Below, piece by piece: positions 51,812-62,971 of a stretch of 64,000 bases of DNA. The position numbers and the translations under genes were made by a program. The notes under the pieces were generated by a model that ran no database searches, was not told the origin of the DNA, and saw nothing but the letters and a program-made list of their open reading frames with translations. Each line of letters begins with the position of its first letter. Position 1 is the stretch's first letter. This DNA comes from Streptomyces populi (GTDB lineage: Bacteria; Actinomycetota; Actinomycetes; Streptomycetales; Streptomycetaceae): the NCBI RefSeq assembly GCF_002911015.1, contig NZ_KZ626842.1:1-64000 (forward strand), given 5' to 3'.

Positions 51812-52201
51812 CACCGTGCCACGGTCACCCAGGCCGACCTGCACTACGTCGGGTCCGTCACCATCGACGCCGATCTGCTCGACGCCGCCGATCTGCTGCC
51901 CGGCGAGCTCGTCCACATCGTCGACATCACCAACGGCGCCCGCCTGGAGACGTACGTCATCGAGGGGGAGCGTGGATCGGGGGTCGTCGGGATCAACGGA
52001 GCGGCGGCCCATCTCGTGCACCCCGGTGACCTGGTGATCATCATCAGTTACGCTCAGGTCGCCGACGCCGAGGCGCGGGCGCTGCGGCCGCGGGTCGTGC
52101 ACGTGGACCGTGACAACCGGATCGTGTCCCTCGGCGCCGACCCGTCCGAGCCGGTACCGGGCTCGGACCAGGAGCGCAGCCCGCAGGCCGTCGCCCTCTG
52201 A
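51782..52201 (+). CDS. panD: Aspartate 1-decarboxylase PanD
   Basis: A 139-residue pyruvoyl enzyme that makes beta-alanine for pantothenate and CoA. It has [20 protein letters not shown], with the Gly24-Ser25 self-cleavage pair in YVGSVTID, and later [21 protein letters not shown] 51782 has AGGAG upstream. The first ten codons and the leader recur twice to the left (25.1 and 45.9 kb), suggesting that its 5' end is an integration site. The coding sequence is complete and looks functional. A GNAT-family gene follows 53 nt later. Confidence 0.97.
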   Translation: MLRTLFKSKIHRATVTQADLHYVGSVTIDADLLDAADLLPGELVHIVDITNGARLETYVIEGERGSGVVGINGAAAHLVHPGDLVIIISYAQVADAEARALRPRVVHVDRDNRIVSLGADPSEPVPGSDQERSPQAVAL

Positions 52202-52254
52202 GCGGCGGCGCGGCGGTATCGCAGGACCCCAGGACCCAGGACCGAGGAGTGCCC

Positions 52255-52599
52255 GTGAGCGACATCGAGATCCGCGACGACCGGCCGGCCGGCCGCCTCG
52301 AGGCCTTCGCCGACGGCCAAGTGGTCGGACACATCGAGTACTTCGTCCTGGAGGAGCCCGCGCGGGCCCTCGTCCCGGTGCACACGATCGTGGAACCGGA
52401 GCACGAGGGCAAGGGCATCGCGGGCTCCCTCGCGCGCGAGCTGTACGGCATCGCCGCACGCGAGGGCGTCGTCGTGGCCCCGCTCTGCCCGTACGTCGTG
52501 CGGTGGGCGGAGCGGCACCCGGAGGAGGCCCCGGTGGCCGACCCCGAGCTGCTGGACGCCGCGACGGAGTGGCTCAAGGCGCATCCGGGACGTTTCTGA
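52255..52599 (+). CDS. Small GNAT-family N-acetyltransferase
   Basis: A 114-residue protein of the short GNAT/COG2388 type. The acetyl-CoA loop is EPEHEGKGIAGSLARELYG, followed by APLCPYVVRWAERHPE. GTG 52255 is chosen since GAGGA is 6 nt upstream; GTG 52249 lies too close. It is translated right after panD and its stop overlaps the next ATG. The E. coli GNAT protein PanZ/PanM controls PanD maturation, but this protein belongs to a different, shorter GNAT group, so a link to PanD is only positional. Confidence 0.85.
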   Translation: MSDIEIRDDRPAGRLEAFADGQVVGHIEYFVLEEPARALVPVHTIVEPEHEGKGIAGSLARELYGIAAREGVVVAPLCPYVVRWAERHPEEAPVADPELLDAATEWLKAHPGRF

Positions 52600-53291
52600 T
52601 GGCTCCGGCTCCGGATCAGGACCCGGCGCCGTTCCGGCCCCGGTTCGGACCGGTCGCCCTGCTGCACACCTCCCCGGCGCACGTCCCCGTCTTCGACGCG
52701 CTGCGCGACGCGGACCACCCGGACCTGGAACTGCGCCACCTGGTCGACGAGGAACTGCTCGCGAGAGCGCGGCGCGAAGGGCCCGACGCGGTGGCCGACC
52801 AGGTGCGGACGCTGCTGGCCTCGGCCGTCGCCGACGGTGCCCGCGTCGTCCTGTGCACCTGCTCGACCATCGGCGCGGTCGCCGAACGGACCGACGTCGG
52901 GGTGCCCGTGCTCCGGGTGGACCGTCCGACGGCCGCCGCCGCGGTGGCGGCGGGGCCCCGGGTCGTCGTCCTGGCGACGGTGGCGAGCACCCTGGGACCG
53001 ACCCTCGCCCTGGTCGAGGAGGAGGCCCGCCGTGCGGGCCTCCCCGTCGAGGTCCGTACGGCCCTGGTCGACGACGCGTGGGTGCTGTTCGAGGCGGGGG
53101 ACACGGACGGCTGCGCCCGAGCGGTGGCCGATGCCGCCGACGCGGTCGCCGACGCCGACGCGATCGTCCTCGCCCAGGTGTCCATGACCGCGGCCGGGCG
53201 GCTCACCACGACCCCGGTGCCGGTGCTGTCGAGCCCCCGGCCCGGACTCGCCGCCGCGGCGGACGCGGCCCGCGGGGTGTGTGCCGGGTAG
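52599..53291 (+). CDS. Asp/Glu racemase-superfamily protein
   Basis: A 230-residue protein with VALLHTSPAHVPVFDAL and VLCTCSTIGAVAE, the first catalytic-cysteine strand of Asp/Glu racemases and related Asp/Glu/hydantoin enzymes. The partner cysteine expected late in the sequence is not found; the aligned strand reads ADAIVLAQVSM. It may therefore not racemise, or may catalyse one-base chemistry as in maleate isomerase/decarboxylase relatives. Its ATG overlaps the GNAT stop, giving panD-GNAT-racemase-like as one operon. Confidence 0.8.
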   Translation: MAPAPDQDPAPFRPRFGPVALLHTSPAHVPVFDALRDADHPDLELRHLVDEELLARARREGPDAVADQVRTLLASAVADGARVVLCTCSTIGAVAERTDVGVPVLRVDRPTAAAAVAAGPRVVVLATVASTLGPTLALVEEEARRAGLPVEVRTALVDDAWVLFEAGDTDGCARAVADAADAVADADAIVLAQVSMTAAGRLTTTPVPVLSSPRPGLAAAADAARGVCAG

Positions 53292-53315
53292 GACCCGCGG
53301 GCCGTCACGACGGGT

Positions 53316-53338
53316 GCCGGGCGGAGCCGCCGTCCGGC
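53316..53338 (+). terminator. Hairpin after the panD operon
   Basis: GCCGGGCGG (53316-53324) and CCGTCCGGC (53330-53338) pair with one G-U wobble around the loop AGCCG, 25 nt after the operon's last stop. The remaining sequence to 53645 (about 300 bp) shows no gene. Confidence 0.55.
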
Positions 53339-53645
53339 GCGGCGGTGCGGATCAGGTGCGGATCAAGAGGGCTCGACGGGGTTTCGGGCGGTGCGGGCCG
53401 ACGGGGCCGCGAGCCGTCCGGGTGATGCGCCCGCCGGTTCCACGGACCTCCCGGTACGGGCCGAGGCCGTCGCACGGCGCCTCGGCCCCGGCTCCGAGGT
53501 GCACGCTCGCCGGCGCGGGGGCGCGGTCCGGGCTGCGCCACCCGGGCGCCGTTTCCCCGCGCGGCGGGGTGAGTGGGGGCCCGGGCGCTGGGTACGCGGG
53601 AGACAAGTCCAGAGGGCCGACGTACCGACTGGCTGGAGGACCGCC

Positions 53646-53921
53646 ATGACACAGCCGTATCCCGATCCCGTGCCGCCGGCACCCACCCCCGGGCCGAGCC
53701 CCGAACCCCCGGGCCCCTCTCCCTTCCCCGATCCGGTGCCGAATCCGGGCGGCCCCGACCCGGGACCCGGACCGACCCCCGGCCCCGGCCCGGTGCCGAA
53801 CCCGGGCGGGCCCGATCCCGTACCCGGCCCGGAGCCCGTACCGTCCCCGTCCCCGGTCCCGAAGCCGCCGGGACCCGATCCGGTACCGGAGCCCCAGCCC
53901 CGGCCGGAGCCGCTGTCCTGA
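53646..53921 (+). CDS. Proline-rich low-complexity protein
   Basis: A 91-residue protein made almost wholly of Pro, Gly, Asp, Ser, Glu and Val. PDPVPPAPTPGPSPEPPG begins it, PNPGGPDP occurs twice and PxPxP repeats continue to the end. CTGGAGG lies 6 nt before ATG 53646, supporting translation. There is no signal peptide or cysteine. It would be fully disordered. Function unknown; it might be a fortuitous frame in G+C-rich repeat DNA, but the ribosome site and lack of stops favour a gene. Confidence 0.55.
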   Translation: MTQPYPDPVPPAPTPGPSPEPPGPSPFPDPVPNPGGPDPGPGPTPGPGPVPNPGGPDPVPGPEPVPSPSPVPKPPGPDPVPEPQPRPEPLS

Positions 53922-54029
53922 CGGGCACTCTCCGTACGCATGCCGAAGCCGTCACGACCCCTGACGCGGGCCGTGGCGGCTTCGACGTGCGTACGGTGTC
54001 CGGCCGGGACGGTTCACTACACTCCCCGG

Positions 54030-54281
54030 GTGAACGACATACGGTGCACCCAGTGCGGTGTCGTGGGACTGGAGCCGGGCTTCGTCGAGGACTCGGGGCA
54101 GGGGGCTCGCGGGTTCGCGCGGTGGGGCGAGGGCGTGCTCGAGCGGGGCCCGCTGGGCGGTGCCAGGCCGATGGGTCGGCCGCGCCGGCAGATCGACGCC
54201 TTCCGCTGCCCCGACTGCGCGCACCTGGAACTGTTCGCCGCCCGGCGGAGCCAGGCTCGCCGGGCACCCCGGCACCGCTGA
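54030..54281 (+). CDS. Small zinc-ribbon protein
   Basis: An 83-residue protein with a CTQC pair near the start (VNDIRCTQCGVVGLEPGFVE) and a CPDC pair near the end (AFRCPDCAHLELFA). Together these can hold one zinc. GTG 54030 gives the compact form; the frame is open to ATG 53940, but the added 30 residues are unlike the rest. It is convergent with gnd. Function unknown. Confidence 0.75.
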   Translation: MNDIRCTQCGVVGLEPGFVEDSGQGARGFARWGEGVLERGPLGGARPMGRPRRQIDAFRCPDCAHLELFAARRSQARRAPRHR

Positions 54282-54299
54282 GGGCTCGCGCCCCGGCGC

Positions 54300-55739
54300 C
54301 TACGCCTCGACCTCCGACCGGTCACCGCCCCACAGCGTGTGGAACGAACCCTCGCGGTCCGTCCTGCGGTACGTGTGCGCTCCGAAGAAGTCCCGCTGCC
54401 CCTGGGTGAGCGCGGCCGGCAGGCGCTCGGCGCGCAGGGCGTCGTAGTAGGCGAGCGCCGCCGAGAAGCCGGGTGTGGGCACGCCCTGGAGGGTCGCGGC
54501 GACGAGGACCTCGCGCCAGCTGTCCTGGGCGGCCGCGATCTCCTGGGCGAACGTCTCGTCCGACAGCAGGCTCGGCAGGTCGGGCCGGGCGTCGTAGGCG
54601 GCACGGATCCGGTCGAGGAAGGCCGCCCGGATGATGCAGCCGCCGCGCCAGATCGAGGCGACGGAACCGAGGTCGATGTTCCAGTCGTACTCGTCGCTGC
54701 CCGCGGTGATCTCGTGGAACCCCTGGGTGTACGAGACGATCTTCGACGCGTACAGCGCCTGCTCGACCCGGTCCGCGAAGGCTGCGGCCTCGGACTCCTC
54801 GAGCCGCCGCGCCGTCGGACCGGCGAGGCCGCGCGAGGCGGCGCGCAGGTCCGCGTGTCCCGACAGGGAGCGGGCGAAGACCGCCTCGGCGATGCCGGAC
54901 ACCGGCACTCCGAGGTCCAGCGCGATCTGCACGGTCCAGCGGCCCGTGCCCTTCTGCTCGGCCCGGTCCTGGACCACGTCCACGAACGGCTCGCCCGTCG
55001 CCGCGTCCACGTGCGACAGCACCTCGGCGGTGATCTCGATCAGATACGAGTCGAGCCGGCCGGTGTTCCACGTACGGAAGATGTCCGCGATCTGCGCGGG
55101 GGAGTACCCGGCGACGTCGCGGAGCAACTGGTAGGCCTCGCCGATGAGCTGCATGTCGGCGTACTCGATGCCGTTGTGGACCATCTTCACGAAGTGACCG
55201 GCGCCGTCGGGACCCACGTGCGTGACGCACGGCGCCCCGTCGGCGGCCTTCGCGGAGATCTTCTCCAGCATCGGACCGAGCGAGGCGTACGACTCGACCG
55301 AGCCGCCCGGCATGATGCTCGGCCCGTTCAGCGCGCCCTCCTCACCGCCGGACACGCCCGTGCCGACGAAGTGGATGCCCTGCTCGCGCAGCGCGCGCTC
55401 ACGGCGCCGGGTGTCCGCGAAATGCGCGTTGCCGCCGTCGATGATCATGTCGCCGGGCTCCAGGAGCGGGGCGAACTCCTGGATCACCGCGTCGGTCGGC
55501 TCGCCCGCCTTCACCATGATCACCAGACGCCGGGGCCGCTCCAGCGCCGCCACGAACTCCTTCGCCGTCTCGGCCGCCACGAACGTGCCCTCGTGGCCGA
55601 ACTCCTCCACCAGCGCGTTCGTCCTCGCCACGGTGCGGTTGTGCACGGCGACCGCGTAACCGTTGCGGGCGAAGTTGCGGGCGAGGTTGCGCCCCATGAC
55701 CGCGAGACCCGTGACGCCGATCTGGGCTGAAGTGCTCAT
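54300..55739 (-). CDS. gnd: 6-phosphogluconate dehydrogenase, decarboxylating
   Basis: A 479-residue enzyme of the long (about 470) NADP-type family. It has GVTGLAVMGRNLARN (NADP site), MIIDGGNAHFADTRRRE, FVGTGVSGGEEGALNGPSIM and HFVKMVHNGIEYADMQLIGE (catalytic Lys/Asn region). The C-terminal part includes FFGAHTYRRTDREGSFHTLW. It makes ribulose-5-phosphate and NADPH in the pentose phosphate pathway. ATG 55739 has TAGGAG upstream. Complete. Confidence 0.98.
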   Translation of the reverse strand: MSTSAQIGVTGLAVMGRNLARNFARNGYAVAVHNRTVARTNALVEEFGHEGTFVAAETAKEFVAALERPRRLVIMVKAGEPTDAVIQEFAPLLEPGDMIIDGGNAHFADTRRRERALREQGIHFVGTGVSGGEEGALNGPSIMPGGSVESYASLGPMLEKISAKAADGAPCVTHVGPDGAGHFVKMVHNGIEYADMQLIGEAYQLLRDVAGYSPAQIADIFRTWNTGRLDSYLIEITAEVLSHVDAATGEPFVDVVQDRAEQKGTGRWTVQIALDLGVPVSGIAEAVFARSLSGHADLRAASRGLAGPTARRLEESEAAAFADRVEQALYASKIVSYTQGFHEITAGSDEYDWNIDLGSVASIWRGGCIIRAAFLDRIRAAYDARPDLPSLLSDETFAQEIAAAQDSWREVLVAATLQGVPTPGFSAALAYYDALRAERLPAALTQGQRDFFGAHTYRRTDREGSFHTLWGGDRSEVEA

Positions 55740-58784
<3,045 letters not shown>

Positions 58785-58981
58785 GAGTCCCTCCTCTGCG
58801 TACGGCGCGGAGCGGCGGCCCGGCGCGACGAACGGTCGGCTTCCATGCAAACAACGATGCCGCGCGAATTAGTTCTCGTCGTCGTCCCTGAGCATTCAAT
58901 GGGTCCTACTGCCGATGGAGTACGAATCGCCCGGTGTCCTCCCCAGGGTGGGCGACACCACGTCCTGATCCACTGGTGGTT

Positions 58982-58993
58982 CCCCCTAGGGGG
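58982..58993. promoter_or_regulatory. 12-bp perfect palindrome before the FhuF-like gene
   Basis: CCCCCTAGGGGG lies 20 bp upstream of the GTG chosen for the 2Fe-2S protein gene. It may be an operator. It does not resemble the DmdR iron box that I know (TTAGGTTAGGCTCACCTAA). Confidence 0.35.
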
Positions 58994-59012
58994 CTTGGTA
59001 CTACTGCTCTTC

Positions 59013-59744
59013 GTGGACCTCGACCCCGAACTCAAGGCGCTCGACGCGCTCGGCGGATTCTTCGTACTACGCACCGGCGTACCGCCGCGCGGCCCCCTGC
59101 CGACCCTCGCGAGCGCCTGCGCGGACCCGGAATCCGGGGGGTCCGCGGAGGTTTACGCGGATCCGATGACTTTTCGCGTCCGTAAGGTCGAACAGAGTAT
59201 CCGGGCGCCGGAAGCGAGGGTCGCGGCCTCGGTGGCGCAGCAGGGTCTCGCGGCCCGCTTCTGGTCGATCGCCCTCGGCGCCGCCGCGCTCTGCGGGGAG
59301 CTGCCCGACCTCGATCCCGAGCTGCTGTGCTGGGACCCGGACGCCGGCGCTCCCGACGACCTCTGGCTGCGCGAGGTCCGTTTCCGGCCCGTGGCCGATC
59401 TCGACGCGGTCGTGCGCGCCGGGCTGCTCGTACCGCTGAGCGCGGCCCTGCGCTCGCGCCACCGGGTCTCACCGGCCCTGCTGTGGGGCAACGCCGGCTC
59501 GGCCCTGGCCGGGACCGTGCGGCAACTGGACCGCTGGGCGCTCGCCCACGGACGCCCGGACGTGGGCGAGCGGGCGCGGGCCCTCGCCGGCCCGCTCCTC
59601 GCGCACCCCGACCTCGCCGGCACCCTCGACCCCGGGACGCTGCGTCGCCGCAGCTGCTGCCTCTACTACCGGGTGCCCGGTGGCGGAGTCTGCGGCGACT
59701 GCTGCTTCGAGCGCCCGCCACGTCCGGCGCCCGGCCGGTCCTGA
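59013..59744 (+). CDS. FhuF-type (2Fe-2S) ferric-siderophore reductase-like protein
   Basis: About 243 residues. The C-terminus has RRSCCLYYRVPGGGVCGDCC, a C-C-x(10)-C-x(2)-C arrangement that binds a 2Fe-2S cluster in FhuF-like ferric reductases. The body (VAASVAQQGLAARFWSIALG, HRVSPALLWGNAGSALAG) fits the same family. The start is uncertain: GTG 59013 (VDLDPELKALDALGGFFVL) matches the usual N-terminus but has no good ribosome site; ATG 58845 and 58902 are in-frame alternatives. It should release iron from siderophores in the cytoplasm. Confidence 0.8.
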   Translation: MDLDPELKALDALGGFFVLRTGVPPRGPLPTLASACADPESGGSAEVYADPMTFRVRKVEQSIRAPEARVAASVAQQGLAARFWSIALGAAALCGELPDLDPELLCWDPDAGAPDDLWLREVRFRPVADLDAVVRAGLLVPLSAALRSRHRVSPALLWGNAGSALAGTVRQLDRWALAHGRPDVGERARALAGPLLAHPDLAGTLDPGTLRRRSCCLYYRVPGGGVCGDCCFERPPRPAPGRS

Positions 59745-60165
59745 CCAGGGCCCCGCCGGGCCCGCCGCGGGTGTCCCGCCGAACCCGGCGCGGACCCTTC
59801 CCCGGTCCTGACGCGGCCGTCTCCGCCGGGCCCGCCGGGGTCGCCTCCGCCGGGCCCGATGCGCGTGCTGCCCGGCCGCCCCGCGGGACGGACGCATGTG
59901 CCGCCCCGCCGGGCCCGACGCTCGTGCGACCCCGCCCGACTCGGCACGGCCGCCCCGCGCGACACCGGCAGCCGCACCCGGCCGGACCGGGCGCCGACGT
60001 CCGACGGACCGGGCGGCCGCGTCCACCGGATCCGGCGCCTGCCCCCGGCGGACCTGCCGCCGGTGTTCCACCGGCCCCGGTGCGGGCGCGCCCGTCGCGG
60101 TCTTCCGTATCGGCTTCAACTGAGTGACCATGAGGGGCACCATCCGGCTAGGACGGGGGTTCTGT
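59745..60165. other. Spacer before glgA, no gene seen
   Basis: About 420 bp of very G+C-rich sequence full of CCGGGCCCG-like words. There is no frame with the amino-acid makeup of a protein. CATCCGGCTAGGACGGGGG just before 60166 supplies the glgA ribosome site. Confidence 0.4.
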
Positions 60166-61317
60166 GTGCGCGTGGGACTGCTGACCCGGGAGTATCCGCC
60201 GGACGTCTACGGCGGCGCGGGCGTCCACGTCGAGTTCCTCGCGAGGGAATTACGGGCCCTCACCGAACTCGACGTGCACTGCTGGGGCGAGGGCGCCGCC
60301 GGCGGAGTGGTCCGGCACCGGCCCTGGCCCGCCCTCGACGGCGCCAACGACGCCCTGCGCACCTTCTCCGTGGACCTCTCCATGGTCGCCGCGCTCGAAG
60401 GCCGCGACCTCGTCCATTCCCACACCTGGTACGCCAATCTCGCGGGACACCTCGGAAAGCTCCTGCACGGCATTCCGCACGTGATGACCGCCCACTCCCT
60501 CGAACCGCTGCGCCCCTGGAAGGCCGAGCAGCTCGGCGGCGGCTACGCCCTCTCCGGCTGGGCCGAGCGCACCGCCGTCGAGGCCGCCGACGCCGTGATC
60601 GCCGTCTCCGGCGCCATGCGCGACGACATCCTCGGCTGCTACCCGGACCTGGACCCGGCCAGGGTGCGCGTCGTGCACAACGGCATCGACACCTCCCTCT
60701 ACCGCCCCGACCGCGGCACCGACGTGCTGGAGCGGATCGGCCTGGACACCGGGCGCCCGTACGTCCTGTTCGTCGGCCGCATCACCCGGCAGAAGGGGGT
60801 GCCCCATCTCCTGCGCGCGGTACGGGACATCGACCCGGCCGCGCAGGTGGTGCTGTGCGCGGGGGCCCCCGACACCCCGGAGATCGAGAGCGAGTTCCGC
60901 GAGCTGTACCGGGAACTGAGCGCCGTGCGTGACGGCGTGCACTGGATCCAGCAGATGCTGCCCCGGCCCGATGTCGTCCAACTCCTCACCCACGCCGCCG
61001 TGTTCGTCTGCCCGTCGGTGTACGAGCCGCTCGGCATCGTCAACCTGGAGGCGATGGCCTGCGGGACGGCGGTGGTGGCCTCGCGCGTCGGCGGCATTCC
61101 CGAGGTGGTCGAGGACGGCGGGACGGGTCTTCTCGTGCCGCTCGGGGACGACTTCGAGGCGGGGCTCGCGCGGGCCCTGGACTCGGTGCTCGCCGATCCC
61201 GGCACGGCCCGGCGCATGGGCGAGGCCGGACGGCGGCGCGCGGTGGGGGAGTTCGGCTGGGACGCGGTGGCCCGCAGGACCGTCCGGTTGTACGAGGAAG
61301 TCCTCGAAGCGGGGTAA
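60166..61317 (+). CDS. glgA: Actinobacterial GT4 glycogen synthase (GlgA/GlgM family)
   Basis: A 383-residue GT4 glycosyltransferase. It opens [20 protein letters not shown], binds sugar nucleotide through [15 protein letters not shown], and has the [18 protein letters not shown] donor motif near the end. This short form differs from the roughly 480-residue GT5 synthase. Its mycobacterial relative (Rv1212c) was shown to make maltose-1-phosphate from ADP-glucose (GlgM) for the GlgE pathway. GTG 60166 is chosen over ATG 60124 because the family starts here. The pairing with glgC, 98 bp downstream, is the expected ADP-glucose supply. Confidence 0.93.
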   Translation: MRVGLLTREYPPDVYGGAGVHVEFLARELRALTELDVHCWGEGAAGGVVRHRPWPALDGANDALRTFSVDLSMVAALEGRDLVHSHTWYANLAGHLGKLLHGIPHVMTAHSLEPLRPWKAEQLGGGYALSGWAERTAVEAADAVIAVSGAMRDDILGCYPDLDPARVRVVHNGIDTSLYRPDRGTDVLERIGLDTGRPYVLFVGRITRQKGVPHLLRAVRDIDPAAQVVLCAGAPDTPEIESEFRELYRELSAVRDGVHWIQQMLPRPDVVQLLTHAAVFVCPSVYEPLGIVNLEAMACGTAVVASRVGGIPEVVEDGGTGLLVPLGDDFEAGLARALDSVLADPGTARRMGEAGRRRAVGEFGWDAVARRTVRLYEEVLEAG

Positions 61318-61415
61318 CCGTCAGGACAGGCGGACTTCTGTCAGGTGAACTTCGGAACGCGGGACGCGTCCGGGCGGCCGGACGTGGCCCGACCGGGCGT
61401 GGAAGGGGCGGCAGC

Positions 61416-62645
61416 ATGCGGCGTGGTGGGCGCGGTGGACCTTCGGTGCTGGGAATCGTACTGGCGGGGGGCGAGGGCAAACGGCTGATGCCGCTCACCG
61501 CGGACCGGGCGAAACCCGCGGTGACCTTCGGCGGCACGTACCGCCTCGTGGACTTCGTCCTCTCCAATCTCGTCAACGCCGACATCCTGCGCATCTGCGT
61601 GCTCACGCAGTACAAGTCGCACTCGCTGGACCGGCACATCACCACCACCTGGCGGATGTCGAGCCTGCTCGGCAACTACGTGACGCCGGTTCCGGCCCAG
61701 CAGCGGCTCGGACCCCGCTGGTACCTCGGCAGCGCGGACGCGATCCTCCAGTCGCTCAACCTGATCCACGACGAACAGCCCGAGTACGTCGCGGTGTTCG
61801 GCGCCGACCACGTCTACCGGATGGACCCCCGGCAGATGCTCGCCCAGCACATCGAGAGCGGGGCGGGCGTGACGGTGGCCGGAATCCGGGTGCCGCGCGC
61901 CGAGTCGTCCTCCTTCGGCGTCATCAGCCCCGGTCCCGACGGCCAGAGCGTGCGGGGCTTCCTGGAGAAGCCCGCCGACCCGCCGGGGCTCGTGGACGAC
62001 CCCGAGTCCGTCTTCGCCTCGATGGGCAACTACGTCTTCACCACCAAGGCGCTGACCGAGGCGCTCCAGCGGGACGCCGAGGACGACGGCTCCGTGCACG
62101 ACATGGGCGGTTCGATCCTGCCGGCGCTCACCGAGCGGGGCGAGGCGCAGCTGTACGACTTCCATGACAACCACGTGCCCGGCGAGACCGCCCGCGACCA
62201 GGGCTACTGGCGCGACGTGGGCACCCTCGACGCCTACTACGACGCCCACATGGACCTGATCGCCGAGCGTCCCGCGTTCAACCTGTTCAACCGGAGCTGG
62301 CCCGTCTACACGAGTTCGGGACAGCTTTCCCCGGCGCGGTTCAACGCCGGGGGGATCGCGAGCGAGTCCATCATCAGCGCGGGCTGCCTGATCCGCGGAC
62401 AGGTGACCCGGTCGGTGCTGTCGCCGGGCGTGGTCGTCGACCCCGGGGCGGTGGTGCAGGGGTCGGTCCTGCACGACAACGTCAAGGTGGGGCGGGGCGC
62501 CGTGGTGCGCGGAGCGGTGCTCGACAAGAACATCGAGGTACCGCCGGGGGCGACGATCGGCGTCAATCCGGAGCGCGACTCCGACCTCTACACGGTCTCC
62601 GAGGGCGGCGTGATCGCCCTGGGCAAGGGCCGGCGCGTGCTCTGA
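61416..62645 (+). CDS. glgC: Glucose-1-phosphate adenylyltransferase (ADP-glucose pyrophosphorylase)
   Basis: A 409-residue enzyme with the pyrophosphorylase motif [20 protein letters not shown], then [18 protein letters not shown], and [20 protein letters not shown] and [15 protein letters not shown] follow, with a C-terminal left-handed beta-helix of hexapeptides ([19 protein letters not shown]). It makes ADP-glucose for the preceding glycosyltransferase. ATG 61416 has GGAAGGGGCGG upstream. A strong hairpin follows. Confidence 0.97.
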   Translation: MRRGGRGGPSVLGIVLAGGEGKRLMPLTADRAKPAVTFGGTYRLVDFVLSNLVNADILRICVLTQYKSHSLDRHITTTWRMSSLLGNYVTPVPAQQRLGPRWYLGSADAILQSLNLIHDEQPEYVAVFGADHVYRMDPRQMLAQHIESGAGVTVAGIRVPRAESSSFGVISPGPDGQSVRGFLEKPADPPGLVDDPESVFASMGNYVFTTKALTEALQRDAEDDGSVHDMGGSILPALTERGEAQLYDFHDNHVPGETARDQGYWRDVGTLDAYYDAHMDLIAERPAFNLFNRSWPVYTSSGQLSPARFNAGGIASESIISAGCLIRGQVTRSVLSPGVVVDPGAVVQGSVLHDNVKVGRGAVVRGAVLDKNIEVPPGATIGVNPERDSDLYTVSEGGVIALGKGRRVL

Positions 62646-62682
62646 CCGGGCCGGGCCCCACGTCCCGAGGGCGGAAGACGGC

Positions 62683-62726
62683 CGGCCGGAAGTCCCCGGG
62701 CCGTGCGGTACGGCGACTTCCGGCCG
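62683..62726 (+). terminator. Hairpin terminator after glgC
   Basis: CGGCCGGAAGT (62683-62693) pairs perfectly with ACTTCCGGCCG (62716-62726) around a 22-nt G+C-rich loop, 38 nt after the glgC stop. TTGT follows but no longer T-run. Confidence 0.65.
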
Positions 62727-62798
62727 TTGTCGTGCTCCTGCTTGTCATGTCCCTGGACGGGGTGCGGAATCCCGTGCTGTCATGCCAACTGCCGTCGA

Positions 62799-62831
62799 TG
62801 ACAACGTTGTACAGCACTGACAACGATGTCA
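62799..62831. promoter_or_regulatory. Two LacI-family-type operator palindromes upstream of the GH92 gene
   Basis: TGACAACGTTGTAC (62799-62812) and TGACAACGATGTCA (62818-62831) both match the actinobacterial LacI-family consensus as I know it, TGACAACGTTGTCA. Their centres are 19 bp apart, about two helical turns, suiting cooperative binding. They lie 140-170 bp before the mannosidase start. Confidence 0.65.
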
Positions 62832-62934
62832 TCGATCGGGGCGGCCCGGGGCGTGCCCTGCCCGGACGCGACGCGTCCCACGTGATCCCCTCCGGTTGCC
62901 GGGAAAGCCGGCTCCCCGCCCCGACCATGCAAGA

Positions 62935-62948
62935 GGACAACGATGTCG
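62935..62948. promoter_or_regulatory. Third operator-like site close to the GH92 start
   Basis: GGACAACGATGTCG shares twelve bases in a row (GACAACGATGTC) with the second upstream operator. It is 24 bp before the ATG, where a bound repressor could block or loop with the upstream pair. Confidence 0.5.
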
Positions 62949-62971
62949 ATCACCCACCGGAGGTCTCCCGC

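Noticed and set aside
51782..52201. Copies A and B as truncated panD genes produced by simple duplication
   Set aside because: The similarity between A and B extends about 100 bp beyond the panD-like part on both sides with the same layout, including arm-like repeats, and stops exactly at the core relative to panD. That fits site-specific recombination better.
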